Assembly: GCA_017651645.1 (NCBI GenBank)
Contig: JAGCCO010000022.1
Coordinates: forward strand, 33,486-97,485
Origin: Bacteroidales bacterium
GTDB taxonomy: Bacteria; Bacteroidota; Bacteroidia; Bacteroidales; F082
Length of the DNA: 64,000 bases
Reading direction: 5' to 3'
In this document: in pieces, positions 1-8,611 of the stretch
How the letters are laid out: every line of letters begins with the position of its first letter
Numbering within the stretch: the stretch's first letter is position 1
Notes under the pieces: generated by a model
What the model saw: only the letters and a program-made list of their open reading frames with translations
Database searches by the model: none
Told to the model about the DNA's origin: nothing
Translations under genes and position numbers: made by a program

Positions 1-777
1 ACCCGTGAAGAACCAGATTGTTCAGCACAAAACGAAAGCGCATGGTATTATGGCGCACTTGTCAATTTTGCCGAGATGCGCGGTGATTTTGAGAAGGCTT
101 GCGAGTACATGTATTGGTACGAAAAACACGATGCGCATTACGACATAGAACGGCAGAAAAACAATCTAGCACTCATCAGCCAGAAATATGACACAGCGGT
201 GATGCAGAACGAATTGAACGAGAAGATCATTCGGAAACAGCGTGTTATCATTCTTATTAGTGGGATAGCGGCATTGGTTTTGTTGGCCTTCTTAATCTCG
301 CAAATCCGATTGGCTCGCAACCGCAAACGGGAAGCCGAAATCAACGCCGAACTATTCCACTTCAAGCAACAGAGCCAAGCCTTGGCACAAAAGGATGCCG
401 AACATGAGCAAATCCAGAAGGACTATGCCGTCCGCCTTTCGGAGGCTTTGGACAAGGAGCAACAAACCATGATGCTGTTGGACATTTATCTGAACAACAG
501 CAAGAAAGCCAACCATCTCAATGACTTGGAGCATTCCGTTTTCGGCAAAAAAGACCATTGGAAGGCCATGCTCGCTGTGGTGGAGGAGAAATACCCTGGC
601 CTTTGGAAAACCCTAGGGCAAAAGTACCCCGACTTGGATGAGGACGAGAAGAAATCCTTCATCCTTTCTCATTTCAAGGTCTCGCGACAAGAGGAAGCAG
701 ATTACCTTGGTACCACCGTTGGGATGGTGGACAAACTGCGTGGGCGGGTAAGGAAGAAGATGGAAAGACATGAATAG
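1..777 (+). CDS. Membrane-anchored regulator with C-terminal HTH, 3' part (5' end outside window)
   Basis: The reading frame is open from base 1 to the stop at 777, so the N-terminus lies outside the window. The visible part has a helical stretch that looks like the last unit of a TPR array, one transmembrane helix (about residues 80-102 of the visible protein, RVIILISGIAALVLLAFLIS), a long charged coiled coil, and a C-terminal helix-turn-helix-like segment (SRQEEADYLGTTVGMVDKLR) that resembles LuxR or sigma region 4 folds. This order, periplasmic TPRs, one membrane helix, coiled coil, cytoplasmic HTH, is common in Bacteroidota one-component transmembrane regulators. The role as a regulator is inferred from this architecture; the ligand and target are unknown. 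No neighbour downstream within 400 bp is obviously co-transcribed. Confidence 0.7.
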   Translation, partial: TREEPDCSAQNESAWYYGALVNFAEMRGDFEKACEYMYWYEKHDAHYDIERQKNNLALISQKYDTAVMQNELNEKIIRKQRVIILISGIAALVLLAFLISQIRLARNRKREAEINAELFHFKQQSQALAQKDAEHEQIQKDYAVRLSEALDKEQQTMMLLDIYLNNSKKANHLNDLEHSVFGKKDHWKAMLAVVEEKYPGLWKTLGQKYPDLDEDEKKSFILSHFKVSRQEEADYLGTTVGMVDKLRGRVRKKMERHE

Positions 778-1009
778 TTCTTTGTTTTTACACGAATTGC
801 CATGAAATGAACACGAATTTTCAAAAATTGAAATTAATGAACAATTCGTGATAAATTAATGATAATTAGTGTTTTAAAAAAGGAAACGATTTTTCCATGA
901 AGAATTTAGGAAGGACTTCTCCTTGAAATAGTTTGGAATGAATTGGGATCCAACTTATTCATTCCCAAAATATTACAACTTTTCAACCCTAGAAAAGTTT
1001 GGAACGGTC

Positions 1010-1040
1010 TTTCAAACACTTGACAAATGCGATAGTTTTG
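1010..1040 (+). promoter_or_regulatory. Candidate promoter for the GLPGLI genes
   Basis: A TAGTTTTG box at 1033-1040 fits the Bacteroidota -7 consensus TAnnTTTG. A TTTC at 1010-1013, one base off TTTG, lies 19 bp upstream, the usual -33 spacing. It would drive the gene starting at 1187 with a leader of about 140 nt containing the 1086-1123 hairpin. Confidence 0.4.
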
Positions 1041-1085
1041 CGTCATGTCACAAAACGGCGTTCTCGTCCGTCTACATAGACACGA

Positions 1086-1123
1086 GACTACGGGACATGG
1101 GCTTGTCTCGAAGTCCCGTAGTC
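1086..1123. repeat. Intergenic inverted repeat
   Basis: An 11-bp perfect inverted repeat, gactacgggac at 1086-1096 and its complement at 1113-1123, flanks a 16-nt loop. It sits in the untranslated region before the first GLPGLI gene. No T-run follows, so it is a repeat or leader hairpin rather than a clear terminator. Confidence 0.6.
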
Positions 1124-1186
1124 CCGTGTCCCGAAGTCAAAAGATATTGCAGTTTAATTTTGAACACTTACATAAAACAAATCACC

Positions 1187-2080
1187 ATGAATAAAAAACT
1201 GTATTTCGTTTTGCTGCTGACGCTCGCCATTCCACGCTTGGCGCTTGCGCAGAATCCCATCAACATTGATGAGTACAAGGTCATCGACCAAAGCCGTTTC
1301 ATCATCACCTACGAAGCGATGATGACAGACGACTCACTAAAACCTACCGAACACAACTACGACCGTCTTGTCCTGATGGTGGGCGACTCCATTTCAAGAT
1401 GTTACAGCAACACCATGTACCGTTATGATTCCGCTTTTACGGTAAGCGAGCGAAAAGGCCATGACAGTTATAAAAACATGAGCCATTTCATTGGAGACTC
1501 TGGTGGCGTTTGGGTTCCTGATGTCTACAAATATTTCGGCTCAAAACGGATGACCGTCATGCACCGGATGGGTGAGGCTCGGGTGCCGATTTATTTGTAC
1601 GATGAGTCTTTGGACTTGATGGATTGGAAGATGTCGTTTGGGACGAAAGAAATCCTTGGCTATCAGTGCTTCAAGGCCGAATGCGACTTCCGTGGACGGC
1701 ATTGGACGGCTTGGTTCACGATGCAGATTCCTGTGAAAGACGGTCCGTGGAAATTCGGTGGCTTGCCCGGACTGATTCTCGAAATGGAGGAATCGCGAGG
1801 GCATTACGCTTTTCGCTGTATCGGCATCGAGATGAAGAAAAAGCCGATAATTTGGTATGATGGGCCTCGTTTTGAAGATTATCAACATTGCACCCGCGCC
1901 GATGTCATGAAGCAAGAGGAGGATTATCATGCGGATTTAATTGGCTATATTCGGATGGCGAATCCTGGTATCAAGATACATATCGCCAAAACGGACGCTT
2001 CTGGCAAATATGCTGGTTCAGAGGAAGCTCCCGAAGGCTATAAGAAAGTGTTGCCTTACAACCCTGTGGAATTGGAGTAA
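1187..2080 (+). CDS. GLPGLI family exported protein (copy 1)
   Basis: This 297-residue protein has a signal peptide (residues 1 to about 22, ending LALAQ) and the family signature GGLPGLILEME in its second half, preceded by GRHWTAWFTMQIPV. GLPGLI proteins are Bacteroidota-specific exported proteins of unknown function. The start at 1187 was chosen because it opens directly onto the signal peptide; an in-phase start at 938 would prepend sequence made of repeats. The next gene begins 2 bases after the stop and encodes a clear paralogue, so the two are probably one transcript. Gene order places them directly before an outer-membrane barrel protein, so a role in the cell envelope is likely, but nothing more specific can be supported. 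Confidence 0.85.
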   Translation: MNKKLYFVLLLTLAIPRLALAQNPINIDEYKVIDQSRFIITYEAMMTDDSLKPTEHNYDRLVLMVGDSISRCYSNTMYRYDSAFTVSERKGHDSYKNMSHFIGDSGGVWVPDVYKYFGSKRMTVMHRMGEARVPIYLYDESLDLMDWKMSFGTKEILGYQCFKAECDFRGRHWTAWFTMQIPVKDGPWKFGGLPGLILEMEESRGHYAFRCIGIEMKKKPIIWYDGPRFEDYQHCTRADVMKQEEDYHADLIGYIRMANPGIKIHIAKTDASGKYAGSEEAPEGYKKVLPYNPVELE

Positions 2081-2082
2081 AT

Positions 2083-2940
2083 ATGAAAAGAAAACTGCTT
2101 GTTATGGTTTCGCTTTGGGCGGTGCTTCCTTTGTCGGCGCAAAGATTCATGAGGACGGACGATTTCACGCTTTTGGATGAGGGCGTTTGTTCGGTTTCCT
2201 ATGAAGTGAGTTATGTGCTTGATTCAACGAAGCCCGATGAAAAAGAAAAGGATGTGTTTCGTCTCGACATTGGGGAAAGATGGTCGAAATCGTATAGTTA
2301 TGCTTTGTTCCGCTACGATTCCATTTGCACGAAACGGACATTAAAAGGGCAAGATGTTTTGGGTGGTGCGGATACTTGGTTTTTTATGGAAGTCTATAAA
2401 GACCGCTGGAAGCACGAAATGGCGGTGACGCATCGGGCATACGATATTGGACCGGTTTTCAAATATCGAGAGCCGTCAGATATCCTTATGGATTGGACTT
2501 TTTCTGATGAGGTTTGCACGATTTTGGGTTATCGTTGCCGAAAAGTGGTCTGCAGGTTTCGAGGTCGCACTTGGACGGCTTGGTATGCTCTGGAAATTCC
2601 TATCTCTGATGGCCCGTGGAAATTCGCGGGGTTGCCAGGGTTGGTTTTGAAAGTGGAGGACGACCGCGGGCATTATTCCTTTTCTTGTATCGCCATCAGA
2701 AATGAGGTCAAACCGATTGCGATGTGGAATTACGATTACAAGGAGGCGACAAGGGAAGAGACATGGAAGTTTGACCAAGAATGTTACCGCGATTTGTACG
2801 ACTATGCGTTACGCCTTGATCCTAATGCCCAACTGCTGGCAGATGTAGTGGATGCGTCGGGGCGAATGGTGGAGGTTGAGATTACTCGAGGTGGAGCCTA
2901 TAAAATGCCTTGGCCTTATAACCCGTTGGAACTTAATTGA
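2083..2940 (+). CDS. GLPGLI family exported protein (copy 2)
   Basis: A 285-residue protein with an N-terminal signal peptide (cleavage probably after LPLSAQ, residue 20) and the family signature FAGLPGLVLKVED. The segment GRTWTAWYALEIPISDGPWK is nearly colinear with the matching segment in the gene before it, showing that the two arose by tandem duplication followed by considerable divergence. It starts 2 bases after the previous stop and ends 9 bases before the next gene, consistent with a three-gene operon with the barrel protein at 2950. Function is unknown for the family; export to the periplasm or outer membrane is inferred from the signal peptide. Confidence 0.85.
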   Translation: MKRKLLVMVSLWAVLPLSAQRFMRTDDFTLLDEGVCSVSYEVSYVLDSTKPDEKEKDVFRLDIGERWSKSYSYALFRYDSICTKRTLKGQDVLGGADTWFFMEVYKDRWKHEMAVTHRAYDIGPVFKYREPSDILMDWTFSDEVCTILGYRCRKVVCRFRGRTWTAWYALEIPISDGPWKFAGLPGLVLKVEDDRGHYSFSCIAIRNEVKPIAMWNYDYKEATREETWKFDQECYRDLYDYALRLDPNAQLLADVVDASGRMVEVEITRGGAYKMPWPYNPLELN

Positions 2941-2949
2941 CTTGTTAAG

Positions 2950-5634
2950 ATGAAACAAATTGCGCTATTAATATTTGTGTTTTTCTTTGCCGTTCCAGCC
3001 TTCGCCCAAACGACCATTTCTGGTGAGGTGCTCAATGAGAAGAAACAGCCGGTCTTCAATGCCTCGGTGATGTTGCTGCGCGTGACGGACAGCCTGCCGA
3101 TGGCTTATGCCTTTACGGACGAAAAGGGTCACTATCAGTTGGTTACACAGAGCGAGGAAGCAAAACTGCTTATTGCGGTTTATGGCTTCAACCTGAAGCG
3201 GCAATTCAAGGAGGTGGAAAACAAGATGCAGACGGTCGATTTCACGGTGGTGGAAGAAGCGCTGCAACTGAAAGAAGTGAGCGTGAAGTCGGAGAAGATT
3301 TGGGGCGGCAACGATACGGTGAATTATGTGGTGGATGCCTTCCGCGACACCACGGACATTGTCATCGCCGATGTGCTGAAGAAGATGCCTGGCATCGAGG
3401 TGAAGGACGACGGCAAGGTGGAATACAAAGGCAAGCCCATCTCCAAATTCTACATCGAGAACATGGACATGCTGCAAGGCCGTTACAACCTCGCCACCAC
3501 CAGCATTGCCGCCTCCGATGTGGCCTCGGTGCAGGTGATGGAGAACCATCAGGAGGTGAGGGCGCTGCAAAACATCCAGTTTTCGGACAATGTGGCCCTC
3601 AACATCAAGTTGAAGGAAAACGCCAAAGGCACTTTTGCTTTGATGGCTGACCTTGGCGCGGGCTGGGCCGACAGCCTGCAATACGAAGGCAGCCTTACAG
3701 GGATGTATTTCGCAAAACGCAATCAGTTTCTAGGCACTTTGAAAGCGAACAATTCGGGCACTAACCTTGTTGACAATGAGAATGTCACGGTCTATCCGAT
3801 GGCCTCGATGGTCGAGCCGAGCGCTCCGGGCATTTCTGGAGTGCGGCACACGATGAACCGCTCTCAAGGGATTACCCTCAACAGCCTTCACAAACTGAAA
3901 AACGACGCGGATCTCTCGTTTAACCTCCTTGTTGGCGGCGACCGCAACCGCAAGTCGAGCGAGTCGCACACGCTTTATTTCCTTCCCGACGACACGCTCA
4001 ACCTCGTTGAGCGGATGCAGTCGCTCGAAACGGCCAGAATGCTCGAAGGAAGCATCAACTACAATCTCAACAAGGACTTGGACTATCTGACAATCAGCCT
4101 CACCGCATCGGGGCACCGCAACTGGGGCGAGGGCTTGGTAGACAATGGCGAACTGATTCGGCAGGAGGAAAACTACCAGTCGCTGTGCGCCAAGGCCAAC
4201 ATCCACTGGATTCGCAAGAGCCGCCGTGACCCTGAAAGTGGTATAGAGTTCAATTCCACCACGAGTTATGGCACTTTGCCCTACGGACTGCAAGTCACGC
4301 CAGGCTGCTTCCCAGAAGTCCTCAATGGAGGCGAAGATTATGCAACAACCATACAAAACATAGGTTTCCAGTCCTTTAAGAGCGAGAATTTCCTTCGATT
4401 TCTTACCAGCGTGGTTTGGAAAAGGCTGCGCATTATGCCTTATTTCAATTTCAGTATGGAGGAGCAAGCGCTTAATTCAGACGCGCTTTGCGTCATTGCG
4501 AGGAGGAACGACGAAGCAATCCAGGGGCTCAATATGTTTTCTGGATTGCTTCGCTCCGCTCGCAATGACGACACACGAGAGAATCAGTTCAGTAACGACA
4601 TCCGTTGGCACAAGTACCAACCTGCCGCAGGTGCCTATCTCACTTATGAACGACGGCGCGTGAATGTGACACTAATGGTGCCTGTACAGTTGCGTTACCT
4701 GCAATTGGACGACCGCATCGTCAACGGTTCCGACCCAAAAATCAAGGTTTTGTCCCAGCCTTCGCTTTCGTTCCGTTATGATTTCAGCCATAACTGGAAA
4801 GTGAGCACCAAGATTGCCACATACAACAACACCCCGAGTTTGCGGACGCTTTATTCGGGCTATATCTTACAGAATTATAGAACTTTGTCGCATTACGACT
4901 GCCCTTTGGCTGACACTTACGGGGCCAATGGATCGCTGACTTTTTCGTACAAGAATGTGATGAAATATGCTTTTGGTGACTTTTCGGTGAACTACAACCG
5001 CTACCGCAACGAGGTGATGTATGCACAAAGTTTTGAGGGCAACACTATGGTTATCAATGCCGTGGAGTTGCCGAGTTGGGGCGATTACCTGTCTGTTTCG
5101 CTGTTTGCGGGCAAGGGCTTCAGTTGGAAAAAGTTGAACATCAACGCGAAATGCTCCTACGGATTGGGGCGCTCGCCTCATTTGGTGCAAAATCAAGTGG
5201 CCACCTATTACAACCAAGGCTGGAACGCCAACTTGACCGCTACCATCGCTTTGACGGACTACATTTTCTTCAACAACAAAGGCAGTTTTAGCCGGATGAC
5301 TTCCTCGTTGGACGGTTTCAATGGCGACAGTCAGCCGATTGTGAGTATCATCGACAACGCCAATTTGAGTCTGCTGTTGCCTTTCGGTTTGTCCGTCACG
5401 CCCTCGGTAGAGTTCTATCACACCCGTTCCGAAGGCCGAACGGACAATTTCGTGCTTTTAGATTGCAGCCTCGGTTACACCTTCCGCAAGGTCAAGTTTA
5501 GCCTTGATGTGAATAATATCCTCAACACCGATAGTTTCATTTATTCCTATTATTCAGGGATTTATGGATATTATTCGGCTTACTCGATTCGCCCGAGGAG
5601 CGTGATGCTGACGGTGCGGTTTAAGGTGATATGA
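2950..5634 (+). CDS. TonB-dependent-receptor-like outer-membrane beta-barrel protein
   Basis: 894 residues. A signal peptide (1-20, ending PAFAQ) is followed by a carboxypeptidase-regulatory-like beta-sandwich (about 21-110), a plug-like domain (about 120-225, with DVLKKMPGIEVKDDGKVEYK) and a long barrel ending in an aromatic-rich strand and Arg-Phe-Lys-Val-Ile. This is the layout of the Bacteroidota outer-membrane beta-barrel family that lacks a classical TonB box. Cargo is unknown; the operon with two GLPGLI proteins is a recurring association in the phylum. Residues about 514-541 are encoded by a palindromic repeat (4491-4570) inserted without breaking the frame, probably in an extracellular loop. 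The family is often 850-900 residues, so the length is normal. Confidence 0.85.
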   Translation: MKQIALLIFVFFFAVPAFAQTTISGEVLNEKKQPVFNASVMLLRVTDSLPMAYAFTDEKGHYQLVTQSEEAKLLIAVYGFNLKRQFKEVENKMQTVDFTVVEEALQLKEVSVKSEKIWGGNDTVNYVVDAFRDTTDIVIADVLKKMPGIEVKDDGKVEYKGKPISKFYIENMDMLQGRYNLATTSIAASDVASVQVMENHQEVRALQNIQFSDNVALNIKLKENAKGTFALMADLGAGWADSLQYEGSLTGMYFAKRNQFLGTLKANNSGTNLVDNENVTVYPMASMVEPSAPGISGVRHTMNRSQGITLNSLHKLKNDADLSFNLLVGGDRNRKSSESHTLYFLPDDTLNLVERMQSLETARMLEGSINYNLNKDLDYLTISLTASGHRNWGEGLVDNGELIRQEENYQSLCAKANIHWIRKSRRDPESGIEFNSTTSYGTLPYGLQVTPGCFPEVLNGGEDYATTIQNIGFQSFKSENFLRFLTSVVWKRLRIMPYFNFSMEEQALNSDALCVIARRNDEAIQGLNMFSGLLRSARNDDTRENQFSNDIRWHKYQPAAGAYLTYERRRVNVTLMVPVQLRYLQLDDRIVNGSDPKIKVLSQPSLSFRYDFSHNWKVSTKIATYNNTPSLRTLYSGYILQNYRTLSHYDCPLADTYGANGSLTFSYKNVMKYAFGDFSVNYNRYRNEVMYAQSFEGNTMVINAVELPSWGDYLSVSLFAGKGFSWKKLNINAKCSYGLGRSPHLVQNQVATYYNQGWNANLTATIALTDYIFFNNKGSFSRMTSSLDGFNGDSQPIVSIIDNANLSLLLPFGLSVTPSVEFYHTRSEGRTDNFVLLDCSLGYTFRKVKFSLDVNNILNTDSFIYSYYSGIYGYYSAYSIRPRSVMLTVRFKVI
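4491..4570. repeat. Palindromic repeat element inside the barrel gene, in frame
   Basis: The left arm (4491-4524) reads cgtcattgcgag...gaagcaatccag and the right arm (4541-4570) is its reverse complement apart from a few central bases, with a 16-nt loop. It is translated as roughly VIARRNDEAIQGLN...LLRSARND, a peptide pattern typical of such elements when they fall inside genes. The frame stays open across it. Confidence 0.85.
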
Positions 5635-5685
5635 TGTTTTGATTTCCCAAACACAAAACTTTAGTGAAACTTTGTAATATTTCCC

Positions 5686-5693
5686 TACCTTTG
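5686..5693 (+). promoter_or_regulatory. Candidate -7 box for the ECF sigma gene
   Basis: TACCTTTG matches the Bacteroidota -7 consensus and lies 38 bp before the sigma factor start. The -33 element is weak (a TTAG at 5661-5664, spacing 21 bp). Confidence 0.45.
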
Positions 5694-5731
5694 TTGTCTA
5701 ACATGATGAACGTTGCAACGAAAAACGCATT

Positions 5732-6220
5732 ATGAACAACGACAAGGAACATCAGTTTGAACTTTTGGTGCGGCAGCACAAGCGGACCATCTACACGGTG
5801 TGCTACATGTTCTCGCGCAACAAGGCCGAAATCGACGACCTGTTTCAGGAAATCCTCATCAGGCTTTGGAACGGCTTTGACAATTATGAGGGACGAAGCA
5901 CCGCACAGACATGGATTTATCGCGTCGCGCTCAACACGGCCATCAACCAGGACAAGAAGGAACGCCGGCGCATCGAGACCGTCCCGCTGACGGTGGACAT
6001 CGACCCTTACGAGGCCGATGACCCCAAGACGCAGCAAATCCGCGAACTCTACGACCGCATCTCGCGCCTCGACCTTATCGACCGAAGCCTCATTTTGCTT
6101 TGGCTTGAAGGCATCAGTTACGACGAAATCGGAGCCATCATCGGCATCACGCCCAACAATGTGGGCGTAAGGCTGGCGCGCATCAAGGACAAACTGGTGA
6201 AAATGTCGAAAAACGAATGA
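5732..6220 (+). CDS. ECF-type RNA polymerase sigma factor
   Basis: 162 residues with sigma region 2 (about 8-75; QEILIRLWNGFDNYEGRS and TWIYRVALNTAIN) and region 4 (about 105-158; the HTH is YDEIGAIIGITPNNVGVRLA). The spacing and length are normal for the ECF group of sigma-70. Such factors redirect RNA polymerase to a small envelope-response regulon. No classical anti-sigma (FecR-like or zinc anti-sigma) gene is adjacent; the next gene, 12 bases downstream, encodes a multi-spanning membrane protein that may take this role, as membrane partners encoded next to ECF sigmas often do. That pairing is inference from position only. Confidence 0.9.
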   Translation: MNNDKEHQFELLVRQHKRTIYTVCYMFSRNKAEIDDLFQEILIRLWNGFDNYEGRSTAQTWIYRVALNTAINQDKKERRRIETVPLTVDIDPYEADDPKTQQIRELYDRISRLDLIDRSLILLWLEGISYDEIGAIIGITPNNVGVRLARIKDKLVKMSKNE

Positions 6221-6232
6221 AAGGAAATCATC

Positions 6233-7498
6233 ATGGAAAACAACGAAAACAATAATTTAAGCGAACTCGACCAACTGAAAGCGCAATACGAAACGCTGAA
6301 GCAGCAGTTCGACCAACAGGAAATCGTCAACGACCGGCTGATGAAGTCTTCCATCAGGAGCAACGTGGATTTCTTTATGCGTTACCGTTGGAAACAATAC
6401 ATACTCTATCCAGTTGGAATCCTTGTCGGTCTGCTAACTATCAAATGGAAGTTTCCCGGCAATCTCTCGTTGATGCTGTTTTATATTACTTACATGTTGA
6501 TGAGCTTTGCCTTCGAGATATTGATGTTGAGAAAACTGCACGTCAAAACCTTAGAGAACAACGACTTGCTGACCCTCTCCAATCAAGCCCGTGGTTTTAA
6601 GAAACTCTACTCTTCGTTTGCGATTTTAGGCGCTGTTCCGATGTTAATCCTGTTTGTCGGCTTGTTTGCGCATGCCGGATACGATCACCTACCGAGCTTG
6701 CGTTCAGTGCTCATTGTGTTTTGTGCTGCGTTGTTCTTTTTTGTGAGTGTGGGAATTGTAGATATACGTCATAAGACCAAACCATGTGATGAAATTATCC
6801 AGCAAATAGAAGCTTCCGAGGCTAGAGGAAACAAGAAAACGGGTTTTGACAAGAAGCAAAAATGGTTCTGCTTCGCCATGATTGTCGCTTTCCTCTGCCT
6901 TGATGTTTGGGCTTATATGATTGTGGCTTCGCATCTGAAACTGCCCCCAACTTGGCATAACATGAAATATGTGAGACCAGCGGATGACTTGTCATCGGAA
7001 GGCGCATTAGAGTTTTGGGAAGTTTATGCCGATACGCTTGTGGCCGAGGAGGATGTCCCAGTCGTGATGGAAAATTGGCACCGCCGTGATTCTCTTGTTG
7101 TTATGAGAAGCAATTGCCAGCTAGACTCAATAGAGACGCGCCAAGGCACATCTCTATTGTACGCCCTGAAGAAGACTAAGCCAGAAGGTCCAGCCATCAG
7201 CTCGGCAGTTATGCACGGCAGACCCTTAGTGGCATATGTGGCATGTACCCATCCACGTAAAAATCCCAGCGATGAACCCGTGCAGTTGTTCGTGTTTTTG
7301 ACTTCTGAGGCACGCCAACTTTGGTATCAGTTTACCACTAAGATCGCAGGGCATCGGACAGCGATTGTCATGGATAGTGTCGTAATTCAGGACTGGCAGG
7401 TGATGTGCGGCATCGAAAACGGCAAGCTCATGATTATGAGAGAATGGTCATCGAAAGAAGAAGTAGATGCCTTCTGCAAGCGTCTGATTAAGCAGTAA
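6233..7498 (+). CDS. Membrane protein with SecD-P1-head-like C-terminus, partner of ECF sigma
   Basis: 421 residues. An N-terminal charged coiled coil (about 1-45) is followed by five predicted membrane helices (roughly 55-70, 75-98, 123-145, 155-175 and 210-235). The C-terminal 165 residues are soluble and show a pattern like the SecD/SecDF first periplasmic domain: an ALEFWEVY strand, then a stretch ending GHRTAIVMDSVVIQDWQVM and WSSKEEVDAFCKRL, which parallels the SecD G-x-R-x-AIVLDG and FT-x-EEA motifs. It is encoded 12 bases after the ECF sigma gene, so the two are likely co-expressed. A function as membrane sensor or anti-sigma is inference; the SecD likeness is by eye and needs a profile comparison. 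Confidence 0.6.
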   Translation: MENNENNNLSELDQLKAQYETLKQQFDQQEIVNDRLMKSSIRSNVDFFMRYRWKQYILYPVGILVGLLTIKWKFPGNLSLMLFYITYMLMSFAFEILMLRKLHVKTLENNDLLTLSNQARGFKKLYSSFAILGAVPMLILFVGLFAHAGYDHLPSLRSVLIVFCAALFFFVSVGIVDIRHKTKPCDEIIQQIEASEARGNKKTGFDKKQKWFCFAMIVAFLCLDVWAYMIVASHLKLPPTWHNMKYVRPADDLSSEGALEFWEVYADTLVAEEDVPVVMENWHRRDSLVVMRSNCQLDSIETRQGTSLLYALKKTKPEGPAISSAVMHGRPLVAYVACTHPRKNPSDEPVQLFVFLTSEARQLWYQFTTKIAGHRTAIVMDSVVIQDWQVMCGIENGKLMIMREWSSKEEVDAFCKRLIKQ

Positions 7499-7531
7499 TT
7501 ACAAATTTTTTCAAAAATAATTCATTTTTCC

Positions 7532-7561
7532 TTGACAGTATTGAAAAAAGCCGTACTTTTG
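7532..7561 (+). promoter_or_regulatory. Strong Bacteroidota promoter for the exporter operon
   Basis: TTG at 7532-7534 and TACTTTTG at 7554-7561 are separated by exactly 19 bp, a full match to the -33/-7 consensus. Transcription would start near 7568, giving a leader of about 160 nt before the ATPase gene at 7731. Confidence 0.75.
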
Positions 7562-7730
7562 CAGTGTTCTAATAAACTAATACACTAATGTTATATAGTA
7601 CAACATGTGGATTGCAAAGCAAAAGTGGGGAGTGGGATTTATTTTTGCCAGGACGTAACAAAAACGGGCTTTCTCCGTATTATCTACGGCAAATGTGTTG
7701 TTCAAATACACCTAATTAATTTGTAAGGCG

Positions 7731-8438
7731 ATGATTCGGTTAGAGAAAATAAACAAGACCTACTTCGGTGCCCAGCCCCTGCATGTGCTGAAAGGCATCG
7801 ACTTGGAGGTCACGGAAGGCGAGATGGTCAGCATCATGGGGGCCTCGGGCTCGGGGAAATCGACCTTGCTCAACATCTTGGGCATCCTCGACAACTACGA
7901 CTCGGGAGATTATTACCTCAACGGAAAATTGGTGAAAGACCTCAGCGAAAACGAAGCTGCCGACATGCGCAACCGCACCATCGGCTTCATCTTCCAGTCG
8001 TTCAACCTCATCCCTTTCAAAACCGCGATGGAGAATGTGGCACTGCCTTTGTATTATCAGAACGTGAGCCGTAAGAAACGTAACGAGTTGGCGATGGAAT
8101 ACCTCGAACGCTTTGGCTTGAAGGAATGGGCCGACCACTATCCCAACGAGCTCTCTGGCGGACAAAAGCAGCGCGTCTCGATGGCCCGCGCCTTGGTGAC
8201 CCAGCCCAAGGTCATCCTTGCCGATGAACCTACGGGTGCCTTGGACAGCAAAACTTCCGCCGAGGTAATGCAAATTCTCCGCGAGGTGAACCAAAGCGGC
8301 ATCACTATGGTCATCGTCACGCACGAAAAAGGCATTGCCTTGCGCACCAACAAAATCATCCACTTGAAAGACGGTGTCATCGAAAACATAGAAATCAACA
8401 ACCCCGACAGCATCGATTTTAGTAAAGAGATAAAGTAA
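7731..8438 (+). CDS. ABC transporter ATP-binding protein, MacB/LolD type
   Basis: 235 residues, the normal size for a stand-alone nucleotide-binding domain. Walker A is GASGSGKST (37-45), the ABC signature LSGGQ is at 141-145, Walker B VILADEP is at 161-167, and an H-loop His follows in VIVTHE. The sequence belongs to the MacB/LolD/FtsE group that powers mechanotransmission rather than substrate threading. It is followed by two FtsX-type permeases, a MacA-like adaptor and a TolC protein, so it is the motor of a tripartite envelope exporter. The substrate (drug, peptide, lipoprotein or heme) cannot be read from the sequence. Confidence 0.93.
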   Translation: MIRLEKINKTYFGAQPLHVLKGIDLEVTEGEMVSIMGASGSGKSTLLNILGILDNYDSGDYYLNGKLVKDLSENEAADMRNRTIGFIFQSFNLIPFKTAMENVALPLYYQNVSRKKRNELAMEYLERFGLKEWADHYPNELSGGQKQRVSMARALVTQPKVILADEPTGALDSKTSAEVMQILREVNQSGITMVIVTHEKGIALRTNKIIHLKDGVIENIEINNPDSIDFSKEIK

Positions 8439-8460
8439 ATGAGTAAGTTTAGTTTATATG

Positions 8461-8579
8461 GACGCGAGACAGTGTTTGGCTTTAAGCAATCAGCTATAAG
8501 CTATAAGCTTAGATGTAACCGAGCTTATAGCTTACTGCTTATAGCTTACAGCCGCCAATGGCACGCGTCTAACCTTAAA
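8461..8579. repeat. Palindromic repeat between ATPase and first permease
   Basis: Between the two genes lies an imperfect inverted repeat built on the word agctataagct/agcttatagct (about 8488-8555), bracketed by gacgcg (8461) and cgcgtc (8574). It separates genes of one operon by 173 bp. The 51-codon frame through it is repeat sequence and is not called as a gene. Confidence 0.6.
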
Positions 8580-8611
8580 TCATATTTCAAACTAATTTAA
8601 ACCGTTCACTA

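Larger units (their letters stand above)
778..1186. other. Gene-free stretch with inverted repeats
   Basis: This 409-bp gap holds no convincing gene. It contains AT-rich copies of an inverted cacgaatt/aattcgtg word at about 790-850, an 8-bp inverted repeat (935-942 with 958-965), a candidate promoter near 1010-1040 and a strong hairpin at 1086-1123. A reading frame in phase with the next gene extends back to 938 but it runs through these repeats and lacks a signal peptide, so it was not used. Confidence 0.6.

Noticed and set aside
938..1186. In-phase N-terminal extension of the first GLPGLI gene
   Set aside because: It runs through inverted repeats and a candidate promoter and would place the signal peptide internally; ATG 1187 gives a normal start.
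2968..3681. Long minus-strand frame under the first barrel gene
   Set aside because: It is an antisense shadow of the receptor coding sequence, with His-rich low-complexity translation.
8439..8611. 51-codon frame between the ABC ATPase and the first permease
   Set aside because: Most of it is a palindromic repeat, and no ribosome binding site or family resemblance is seen.
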